From Craspedostauros australis (taxonomy: Eukaryota; Bacillariophyta; Bacillariophyceae; Mastogloiales; Achnanthaceae), in assembly GCA_026770025.1 (NCBI GenBank), contig JAMXDE010000013.1, forward strand, positions 372,001-436,000: a stretch of DNA of 64,000 nt, read 5' to 3'. The position numbers and the translations under genes were made by a program. Below are positions 32,908 through 41,426 of this stretch, in pieces (the first letter of the stretch is position 1; each line of letters opens with the position of its first letter). A model generated the notes under the pieces. It was not told where the DNA came from and made no database searches. It worked only from the letters and a program-made list of their open reading frames with translations.

Positions 32908-33527
32908 GCTGGTTGTTGAACAGTTTGATGCGATTGTTGTGTTTGCTACGTTGGATGCGATTTATGTTATGGCTCGGCAGCCTGTTGTTTTGCATGCTCA
33001 GATGGATGCAGTGCATTTGTATGGAGCCACTCGATGATACATTTGGTCAGAACACGATCCATGGCGCAAAGAATCGGAGCAAATGGATGGATGATGCGCA
33101 TATCTACGACTAAAGTAGGCATTAATTCCCTTCATTGGATGTCACATATTCGTATGGATTATTTACTTGCATTCTATGATGAGTGTGTCACATTTATATG
33201 ATGTGGTTTGTCTTTTTCGTGCGTGTTACAGGTAATCTACATTCATGTGCTAACCTCGGATGTCGACAAGACATCTCTGTGTCCATGGGATGTCGCATCG
33301 ACATTTGGACGTTTTGACACTTTAAGTAACACAAAACAGGCTGGTTGATGCAAATCGGCACTTCAAAAGGGCTGGTTCGTGAATTTTCTCCCAAACAACG
33401 CACTCAACGCACAACGCCCTCTTCGGACCATCGCATTCACCTCACAACAACTTGGAACATTATTAACATCAATCACAAGAAGAACCAAGGTGACGACTCA
33501 AGAAGCAGCATCATCTTCCTGTCAACC
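32908..33527. other. Intergenic DNA between MULE exon and GT61 copy 3
   Basis: A divergent interval. Nothing is recognised beyond short shadow frames. Confidence 0.4.
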
Positions 33528-34990
33528 ATGCCAACGCCTCCAAACACATGGCTACCGTCTATCCATGGCGTGAACACGAGGCAGAAGCTCGTTTGTGCCA
33601 TCGGCTTCACGATCGTATTGACGAATTTGAGGTGGTCTCAGCAGACATTGGGAGCTTTCACAATGCCAACCATTGGTGCCTACAGAGATGCCGTCGTCGA
33701 CACTTCAACAGAAGCAGTTTCCAGCCACTCTCTTCGATGGAATAGCAACATCACGGACTTCCCATCCTTCATGCTGCAATGGCCAACCGATACATTCGAA
33801 CCAGACCAATGCGATATCATGAACGCTTCAATGCCGTACATCTTCACCATCACCAACTATTCTAAATCGTACGATCCGGAGGATGCCTTTAGATCTTTTA
33901 CGGTAGCATCACTGAAGCATGGAAGCAAGGCGGTGCTTCAATGAAGGAAGTCAATCGCACGAATTCGACGAACGTTGCCATCGGTCAAGTCAAAACAGTC
34001 GCGTGCAGGATAGGCAACCCATACGGGATACGCCACTTCCCACATCTGATGCAAAACTTGTACCCATGCTGGCCGTTGTGGAAGCACTTCCCAGACGCTG
34101 AACACATCTTTTTTCTTGGCAACCATTCCTCCAAAAAGATGTTTCGTTGGTCTGTGTTAGGCGCTACAACTCTCAAACTGTTTGAAGCAGAGAACGTTAC
34201 GTTCATCACCACGCCTCAGCAGCACTACATCGAAGAATTCAAAAATCGCCCCAACGAGCTGCTCTTTGTCGGGGCGAAGATCGTGAGTGAGCACTGGGAT
34301 GTTGTGGAGGCAGGTGGTTACCGAGCTCCCCACGAAGACGACATGTCAGATTTCAGGACGCATGTCTTGAATCTATTTGGGTTAGGCCGTTACGTCAATC
34401 AAGCTTGTGGAATGACTTCCCAGTCTGATGCGCATGAGGCATCTCCAAAATTGCTGGGAACCAACGGCAAAGCAGACACGGGCGATGGCTCAAACGCCCC
34501 AACACGCCGCCCACCACGCATCGTCATCGCCAATCGTTTCAAAACCCGGCGATTTCTCCGAGCGCACAACATCTCCATGCTCCTGCAGGGGGAGCTCAAT
34601 CTTCCGTACAGACCTCCCGTTTTCTACATCGACAACCTGCCAGCCGAACAGCAACTGGAGTTATTCTCCAACATCGACATTTTGCTGACACCGCATGGAG
34701 CGATGCTGGCAAATACACCATTCATGCCTCGTTGCAGTTCAGTGGTCGAAGTGATCCCGCGCGCCTATCCTCTTGGAAGATACTTTGGATCGCTGGCTGC
34801 AATATCCGGTGTCAATCATTCCTATGTCTACCTTGGAGAGGATTTGGTTGCCGACACTGTAGGTTGGAGAACGCGGGAGTTGCAAGGCCGTGCGCGCTCA
34901 GTTCCACTATGCGCGCCAGTGCATGCGCTCATAGAGGCAGTGAAGATCCAGGTCGATCAGTGGCACCAGTGCTGCGGATTTGCCGGTTAA
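33528..34990 (+). pseudogene. GT61-type glycosyltransferase, copy 3, frameshifted
   Basis: Third GT61 paralogue. The first frame runs from an ATG at 33528 (signal anchor KLVCAIGFTIVLTNL, shared block MLQWPTDTFEPDQC) to about 33899. The homologous reading then moves to another frame, which continues to 34990 with GSITEAWKQ and the full catalytic core (NRFKTRRFLRAHN, LLTPHGAMLA, SSVVEVIPRAY, SGVNHSY, ending CCGFAG). The break coincides with a run of four T at 33896-33899; one additional T would restore a single frame like copies 1 and 2. No other defect is seen, so it is either a very young pseudogene or a sequence error in a homopolymer. The change HGAQLT to HGAMLA next to the conserved His is also unlike the other two copies. 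Confidence 0.75.
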
Positions 34991-35053
34991 GCAGTTGTTG
35001 GAGTCCGTCTGTGGCGAGTATGGTAGATACGACTACTTTTATTCATACCAGTA

Positions 35054-35076
35054 CTCTCTCTCTCTCTCTCTCTCTA
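35054..35076. repeat. (CT)n microsatellite
   Basis: About eleven CT units in the short convergent gap between GT61 copy 3 and the GT49-like gene. Confidence 0.9.
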
Positions 35077-35236
35077 CTTGCAGAGAGTCTTACACGTGAT
35101 GGAGTACGAATATGCATCATCTGAGCCATTCATCTTCACTTAAACGCAGAGTGTGTACTCTCGCACGACGATTGCGTGGTTTGGTGTTGTACTGTGCTAT
35201 TAATTTTGCTCTACTCGCACGTACCCGTACAGAACA

Positions 35237-37213
35237 TTAGAAACTCCACAGGAGCTTCTCCTTCGGCAGCTTATACTTCGGCCGCATCGTTGGTCCGTAC
35301 GTCGCGTTCAGATGGCGCAAAAAGTCCTGGTAGCGCACCCGGTTGTACGCATTGTTGTGGTTGCGACGATCGTTGCTCACCACGGAATGATCCAGATGAG
35401 ACGCCCACACTTGCCGCAGTGTGGCGAACTCGTAACCGTCCAGATGAAGCTCGATGAACCACGAGAACTTGTTGTATCCATACCCGCGAAAGCTGCTCCA
35501 AAGCTGGGGCAGCCGGTTGACCCTGCCATCGTTCCGATCCAGATTACGGCGGGACGCCAGCACGTACGGCTCGAACTGCAACCTGTACCCGATGTGAAAG
35601 TACGGGTCCGACGTCGGCTTGTCCGCCTTCGCAAATCGCTCCCATCTGCCATAATTCGTCGGTAGGTGCCCTTGATTCCACACGTCTAGCTTGAATCCCA
35701 TCATGCTGCCTTCGTGCACGCGGCTCACCACCTCCAGCGGAGTTTGCGGCAGCGTCGCATCGCCGCCGTCATCTCGGGCGAAGACGGAATAGGCGGGCAC
35801 GACGAACACCACCTTGCGGGTGCGCAGGGCATCGCGCAGGGGATATTTGCCTGCATCGAGCTGACGTTGGAATCGTCGGTTGGCTTTGGCGATTTCATCC
35901 TTGCTGCGAGTCTCCTTCTTGTCATTGGTGCTGTCTCCCACTTTTGCGGATGGCGATGCATGTCGTTCGTGTTGCGTCCCGTCCGCGTACATGTTCAAGT
36001 TTGGAACCAAGTCGCCCTTCACGCCATCGGGCCTGTCTGCATTCGGTTCCGCCGCAACGATGGAATCGCACGAGTACAGCTGTTCATGCATGTTGGGATG
36101 GATCCGCCGGATCAGCGCATCGTGTAGATTGGGCGATGGGATCAAGTCCACATCCAACCCGACGAAGTAATCGGCACCGCAATGATTCATAGCAAGATTC
36201 CGCAGGATGTTGTGCGGATACGACGATCGGATGATCTGTTCGAACTTGCGCCGCTTCTCGGTTGCGGAAGATGGCGACGTCATCGTCATCGTCATCACGT
36301 CCCCGCGAGCTCCACCCTCCATGACGACGTGGAACGAGGCTTGGTTGAGCAAGAAGGCGGCATCGGATCGTTTTGCATCATTCTCGTCACCATAACTGTG
36401 TTGCCATCGAATTCGCAGTTCATGCACGAAGTCCCGGATTTGTTCGACGCTGGCAATGTGCACAACGATCGACGATGGTCCATTCCAGTACTGCAGCTGC
36501 AGCATGAGGTTGGCAAATTTGGGCACGCTCAAATGCGTGCAGAGCACGACATCTTCCGGATGCAAAGTCGGAAGGCTGCGACGCCGAATCACGTTGGGAA
36601 GCTCCACTCTTGAGACGTTGAGAAACGCAGTTTTCGCCGACCCCGCATCATCCCACTCCATCCGCGCGGATTCGATGGCCTCTGGAACGAAAATGCGCGC
36701 GTCGGCATCCTTCCATTTCTCGATGAGGGATTCCTCCAACCGCCGAAAGAACTGCTCATCCGGTGGAGGTATTCGCATCAACTGCATGGCGCGTACAGTG
36801 TGTGACGATCTTCCCGTGGCATCCCAACTTTCTGTGCGATCCAATGATGTCCATTTGTCGTCGCCTCGTCCCCCACGGCTCCTCGTTTCATCCATACCAT
36901 TCGCTACGTAGCTGCCTCCCGTCTGCGATAGCAGCAGCGCACCGTCCAGCATTCGATTGCACAGGAAAAAGTAACCATACAAGCCAACGATAAGGATGCC
37001 AAGTCGAACTGACATTGCCCGTGATTGGCGATTCTGATCCCCCCTTCGTCCACCAGCATCCTGCTGCACCGCCATTGGTGAGATTGGCGAGATTGCTGAC
37101 ATTGGTGGGAGTGCATGGCCATCTCCGCTGTCGCCGTAGTCGTTGCGACTGTCACTGACGCTGATGAAGCCGTTGTTGCCCACATGCCGTCGTTGGAGGC
37201 TTTGTTGTAGCAT
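35237..37213 (-). CDS. GT49/LARGE-type glycosyltransferase
   Basis: A 658-aa type II membrane protein: a cytosolic N-tail, one anchor (LGILIVGLYGYFFLC, about residues 70-85), a stem, then a catalytic domain like Glyco_transf_49 (the family of B4GAT1 and the second domain of LARGE, which transfer glucuronic acid in vertebrates). Key motifs are LCTHLSVPKFANLMLQLQYW at the domain start, YPHNILRNLAMNHCGADYF and GLDVDLIPS with the metal-binding DVD. Further along are EGSMMGFKLDVW, a WFIELHLDGYEF block and a VWASHLDHS block near the C-terminus. These lie in the order known for the family. Single exon, ATG at 37213. It lies tail to tail with GT61 copy 3, so the local cluster has several secretory glycosyltransferases. 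The sugar specificity in this lineage is not known. Confidence 0.8.
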   Translation of the reverse strand: MLQQSLQRRHVGNNGFISVSDSRNDYGDSGDGHALPPMSAISPISPMAVQQDAGGRRGDQNRQSRAMSVRLGILIVGLYGYFFLCNRMLDGALLLSQTGGSYVANGMDETRSRGGRGDDKWTSLDRTESWDATGRSSHTVRAMQLMRIPPPDEQFFRRLEESLIEKWKDADARIFVPEAIESARMEWDDAGSAKTAFLNVSRVELPNVIRRRSLPTLHPEDVVLCTHLSVPKFANLMLQLQYWNGPSSIVVHIASVEQIRDFVHELRIRWQHSYGDENDAKRSDAAFLLNQASFHVVMEGGARGDVMTMTMTSPSSATEKRRKFEQIIRSSYPHNILRNLAMNHCGADYFVGLDVDLIPSPNLHDALIRRIHPNMHEQLYSCDSIVAAEPNADRPDGVKGDLVPNLNMYADGTQHERHASPSAKVGDSTNDKKETRSKDEIAKANRRFQRQLDAGKYPLRDALRTRKVVFVVPAYSVFARDDGGDATLPQTPLEVVSRVHEGSMMGFKLDVWNQGHLPTNYGRWERFAKADKPTSDPYFHIGYRLQFEPYVLASRRNLDRNDGRVNRLPQLWSSFRGYGYNKFSWFIELHLDGYEFATLRQVWASHLDHSVVSNDRRNHNNAYNRVRYQDFLRHLNATYGPTMRPKYKLPKEKLLWSF

Positions 37214-38183
37214 GACCGCACACCTCTTGGAATTGCCTCGCTAGATGGACTGTGACGCAGATGAGGCAGAATGTCTGCAGGAAGGAGGAAGGTAATAACA
37301 TTCGGCCGGCGGAAAGAGCAGAGCGCGTGTGGGTCGCACACAGGAGGATCATCGCGCAGCCATCAAGAAACAGATGTGCCTGCTCTGTTTTGCATCACGA
37401 TTCCGAAAAGATACCCTCCGGCGTGACCTGTTCGATTAAAAAGGTGCGACACGTCTTTCTTGTTTCTGCGCAGTTTTTGTCGTCTTCGTGGTTGTTGATC
37501 AGTCAGATTGTTGACACGACCAAAACGCTGAATCCGATGAGTCCAACGCTCCGATGGCGCCATCTGATGGGCAAACAGACGAAAGATCGAATCGTCGCAA
37601 CGTCATTGAGCGTGCGTACGGCTGTTCCAACAAAGGAGTTCGTTGCTTGGTGGTGCACACCAGCGGTTTGATCGTTCCCCGCCAAATCTCGACACATCAC
37701 ATCAACTCAGTGCACATCACAACACCGCACATCACATCACCTCAGAGCACATAACATCACGTCGCAGTACAGCACATCATCGGGGAACCACTGCTCTTGG
37801 GAACAAGCGAAGAGCCACGAGCTACGAGAGACGAGCAATCGCAGTGTTATCATCTTTCCCAAAGCGGCATCGCCTTTTCGTCCTGCTTGACTCGCACATC
37901 GGAAGCAAGCGGAGACGACAATTGCGCACGGCTGCGTTGAGTTACTAATACGTCCAAGAAGAAGCCCAACACACCACCAACTGATCGATTGGCAGTCAAC
38001 GAAAGCTTCTCGAATCGGAAGATACTGCTCTCTATTGGTAGAGTGGGCACTCGTACTGATACCACGCTCCGACTAACGAACCGAAACTCACATGATCGAT
38101 TGATCGGTACATTGACTCATTATCGATTGCAATACTCTATCCATTATTGACTCGCTCCACGAAGCAACTCGAAATTTCGCAAC
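37214..38183. promoter_or_regulatory. Divergent intergenic region with CACATCA-like short repeats
   Basis: Separates the starts of the leftward GT49-like gene and the rightward plastid-type gene. Around 37690-37780 the motif CACATCA recurs imperfectly many times. No promoter element can be named. Confidence 0.4.
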
Positions 38184-38924
38184 ATGACATCATCACGATG
38201 TGGAGCTGCCACGATGGTGTGCGCAATTATGGCAATTACTTCCACTGCTGCATTCACAAGCCCCTCTCCGATGCAGCATCGTGGCATCGTGAGCCCGTCA
38301 ACATTGATCATCGACGCATCCACGCACACGCCCACGCAAAGGCAATGGCAAAGGCAACCATTCTCGCAACTCTTCGCGGCCAAGACGAGTGACGACGGTG
38401 CCAAGGGGGCGACCGCATCCAACCTGCCGGACATCGCCTCCATGAAGGCGAGGGAAATGAAGGCCGAGCTCGAGTCCTACGGCGTCTCCACAAAGTCTAT
38501 GTTTGAAAAGTCCGAATTCGAATCAGCGCTGCGCAAGGCACGTGAACAGGGTAAAACTCCGAAATCCGGTTCCGCTTCTTCCGCCAAGCAGACATCATCC
38601 AGCGGTAGCAGTAACGGCACCGGAAAGTCACGACAGGAACGTTACGACGAGGCCCTTTCGATGGCGTCGAAGATGAAAGTCGGTGAACTGAAGAAGGATC
38701 TGGAATCGCGTGGCATCTCCACCAAGTCATTTTTTGAGAAATCAGAATTCGTCAAGGCCTACGCGACAGCTGTTGCCGACGGCACAGCAAAAAAAGGAGG
38801 CTCCCCCGGAGCCGCTTCACAGGACGAGCCCTTCGATCCGTCCTACAGGGACGTTTCGGTGAGCAAATTCAATCCACGATCATTGCTGGGACAAAGAGTG
38901 ATTGATGTTCAAGTGGGAAGATAG
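38184..38924 (+). CDS. Probable plastid-targeted protein with two SAP-like helical repeats
   Basis: A 246-aa protein. The N-terminus has a hydrophobic signal peptide (MVCAIMAITST) followed at residues 22-24 by AAF, then a Ser/Thr/Pro- and later basic-rich stretch. In diatoms a signal peptide cut before an aromatic residue, followed by a transit-peptide-like region, sends proteins through the ER into the four-membrane plastid. Two related motifs follow: MKAREMKAELESYGVSTKSM with FEKSEF, and MKVGELKKDLESRGISTKSF with FEKSEF. They resemble SAP or ARMET-C-like helix-turn-helix units. A conserved-looking tail (YRDVSVSKFNPRSLLGQRVI) ends the protein. The targeting call is good; the biochemical role is unknown. 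SAP-like units often bind nucleic acid, so a plastid nucleoid or RNA role is conceivable. Confidence 0.75.
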   Translation: MTSSRCGAATMVCAIMAITSTAAFTSPSPMQHRGIVSPSTLIIDASTHTPTQRQWQRQPFSQLFAAKTSDDGAKGATASNLPDIASMKAREMKAELESYGVSTKSMFEKSEFESALRKAREQGKTPKSGSASSAKQTSSSGSSNGTGKSRQERYDEALSMASKMKVGELKKDLESRGISTKSFFEKSEFVKAYATAVADGTAKKGGSPGAASQDEPFDPSYRDVSVSKFNPRSLLGQRVIDVQVGR

Positions 38925-39750
38925 ATAGGTAGGAACGCGCGACCGGTCGACGGGGTGGACGTGCAGATTCGGAATTTCTTGTTTCCTCACCGCTCGGCTC
39001 GCTCAGCAACCAAAGGTCGACCTTGTGAGGGAGGAGTCGTCTCCTCGCCTTCCGAATAATCAAACCGTAATCATCCAACAGACGACGATGCCGGAAGTGC
39101 TGGGGTCGATAAATTGTAGCTTCCAATCTGCCCCTGTTTTGGCGATCCATCCACGTCACCAGGTCAGGCAAAAACAGGCCACTACCAAGCAGACTGTTCG
39201 CCAAACAGAGGGTAGATTCGCTTGCGACTGTAGGAAACCAAGCATCGCATCGCTCCTTTCGCATTGTTAAGGAGCACACGATCGGTAGTAGCTATGATGT
39301 CCACAGTGCCGGTCCCCAATACTATCAGCCGTACTCGACAGGAGATGCAAGAATTGTATTTGTGGTGACGTCCTGGTTGTCGTCATTATCACCGCGACAG
39401 CGCCCCGATTTCAAGCTATTTAAGGAGTGTAGCACCGATACCAACACACGATTACTCTAGGATTCGGTGTTATACAATTCAAGCGCCATCAAGCCGCGAA
39501 ATGCCTGCGATCCTGATACTTCCATCAGCAGCTTACGCATGCAGTACAGACTCAAAGAACATGCAATTGTAAAATGCAAATTGAGGGGTTTACTATAGTT
39601 CTGTAAGTATTTTTGTTAGAACATGCTATGCTCTTTGCGGTGATGGTTACAATGCATGTACCGTACGAGTATGCTCTCTGGCAAGTCAAAGCGGCTGCAA
39701 TCGTTGCGCCTATGGCTCCAAAGAAGAATGACGTGAAGAGGAGAATGGGA
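38925..39750. other. Convergent 3' intergenic region
   Basis: Holds the 3' ends of the plastid-type gene and of the leftward gene that ends at 39751. No gene or RNA is seen. Confidence 0.45.
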
Positions 39751-40539
39751 TCATGCGCAACGCGCCACGACCGAATCAGTGCGGGCTCGTGCCTGAGGCA
39801 TGATGTCCGGTCGCCGTGATCTCATTGCCTGTGGTTGGAAGGAGGCTTTCCGAGATATGTTCGTTTTGTCCGCAGCCCCGGTCGATGACAGTTTGCTGTC
39901 AGTCATCCATGTAGTACTGGTAGGCTTGGCAGTCGACGAAGCAGCCGTGCTGGCAATGTTGCCACTCCTTGTGCCATAGTCGAGACAGCAGTACCTTGCG
40001 GCTACCTTGGCGTCTGCGTTGCCAACCAAAGAGGCTTGATGATGACACCGCTGGGAGACGAGGTGGTACACACGTGCCATGGCCATTGCATCGACCTTCA
40101 CCGCTGGATGATTGGGACAATGCTCGCACTGTAACGCCTCTTGCTGTGCGAACACTGCCAGGTAGGCAAGCTCACGTGCATGCTGTAGCTGCAGATGCCG
40201 TGGGCCGACCAGTCTCTCCAGTCCACGCGTGCAGTAGCCAGTATCCTTGCCTGCCTCCATCTTGCGAAGGAGATTGATTGTCTTGTTGTTGATAGTTTCG
40301 TATTCGTCAGCCTGGTACCACACACGATGGAGTTCATCCGGTGTGTACTCGTTGAGAGGCATGGTGTAATGAATTTGCTGGATGGTACTGAAGCGGACTT
40401 TGCCACCGTTCTCGTCTCTGGCGATGCCCAGGCTGACTTCTTCCCGATTGATGAGACCGACGCTTGGTATGCTTGTGGTGGCCGTGCTCATGGCCGGGCT
40501 CGTCCTCGTGTTCGTATTTGTGCTCCCGTTCACGTTCAT
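39751..40539 (-). CDS. YCTRGLE-family protein, copy 1 (262 aa)
   Basis: Function unknown. The domain reads VRFSTIQQIHYTMPLNEYTP, then ELHRVWYQADEYETINNKTI, then LLRKMEAGKDTGYCTRGLER. Similar proteins, with V-x-F, a W-[FY]-x-x-x-[ED] motif and CxRGLE, are common in diatoms as far as I recall and have no assigned role. N- and C-terminal parts are disordered and polar, with a short Cys/His patch (CEHCPNH). The paralogue at 53236 matches through the domain and also in the final residues (VVARCA in both). The pair flanks a Harbinger-like transposon. ATG at 40539; a hexanucleotide TTAGTG array lies just upstream. Single exon. Confidence 0.75.
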   Translation of the reverse strand: MNVNGSTNTNTRTSPAMSTATTSIPSVGLINREEVSLGIARDENGGKVRFSTIQQIHYTMPLNEYTPDELHRVWYQADEYETINNKTINLLRKMEAGKDTGYCTRGLERLVGPRHLQLQHARELAYLAVFAQQEALQCEHCPNHPAVKVDAMAMARVYHLVSQRCHHQASLVGNADAKVAARYCCLDYGTRSGNIASTAASSTAKPTSTTWMTDSKLSSTGAADKTNISRKASFQPQAMRSRRPDIMPQARARTDSVVARCA

Positions 40540-40546
40540 TTTGATG

Positions 40547-40606
40547 TTAGTGTTAGTGTTAGTGTTAGTGTTAGTGTTTGTGTTAGTGATTGTGTTTGTG
40601 TTTGTG
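40547..40606. repeat. (TTAGTG)n hexanucleotide microsatellite
   Basis: Five perfect TTAGTG units followed by degenerate TTTGTG/TTAGTG/ATTGTG units, ending near 40606. It lies immediately upstream of the copy-1 YCTRGLE gene start. It resembles but does not match the TTAGGG telomere repeat. Confidence 0.9.
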
Positions 40607-41021
40607 ATCAGAACGCTGGCTGGGCGGATACATTGAGATTATGGGATAGATGTGGACGCAGAGATCGGTTGAAACTGTTCGTTGATGGCGTGAAAAGGCA
40701 TGCGTCGTCCTCGCTGGCCAGCGAACGAGTGCGCTGCCGCTACACCATGATTGTTTGTCGGTGTTCGTTCCAAGCGCATACACAACGACTCAGGCTGATG
40801 ATACCAGTAGAAATCCTTCGAATAATGATCATGCAGGCTGTATGGATGAGTGTGCACGGCAGGGATGAAATCTCATGGAATTCGACACAGCTGTGCCCTC
40901 TTCTGGGAGAGACGAATCCGTGGCTTCCTCCACAACGACTTCATTTTGTGAGAAGTGAAACGGCGAAGCCGCTTCGGTGTTTCTCGTTTGGGTGAGGTGC
41001 GTTATGTGTACAAGCTCCCAT

Positions 41022-41060
41022 GGGGGGGAAGGGAAAACGGCGTTTTTTGCGAATTGCGAC
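41022..41060 (+). repeat. Left terminal inverted repeat of the Harbinger-like element
   Basis: Begins GGGGGGGAAGGGAAAACGG, followed by CGTTTTTT. Its reverse-complement partner is at 51242-51280. The flanking CAT at 41019-41021 is repeated directly outside the right end. Confidence 0.8.
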
Positions 41061-41426
41061 GAAGGAAAACGAAAGTCGAAAAGGGATGCGGGCCACCAAA
41101 TGGCGAAACATTCTTGCGTATTTTCAAAAACAACTTGTGGCTTTTTTGCTCATTATCATGTTGTGTACGAACTGCATCTTGTTGTTTTTTGGCTTTTTTC
41201 ATTCTGGTCCACGGATCCTTCGCCTCTTCATGCCATTGTACACATTCGACAGCTACAGAGCCAGCATGTTCCCCTCTCTTCGAATGGGGGGTGCGGATGT
41301 TGTTGCGACTCTCTTGCCAGTTGACTTGTTGCATTCCAACAGCAGGATTCATCTAGGTACGACAAGCAAACGTTGTACATTCTGACTCCACTATTTATGG
41401 TATTCTCGTTTGCCTTGCTGAGGCGG

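Noticed and set aside
40547-40606. TTAGTG array as an interstitial telomere
   Set aside because: The unit is TTAGTG, not TTAGGG, it is short, and it is next to a gene start. An ordinary microsatellite is the simpler reading.
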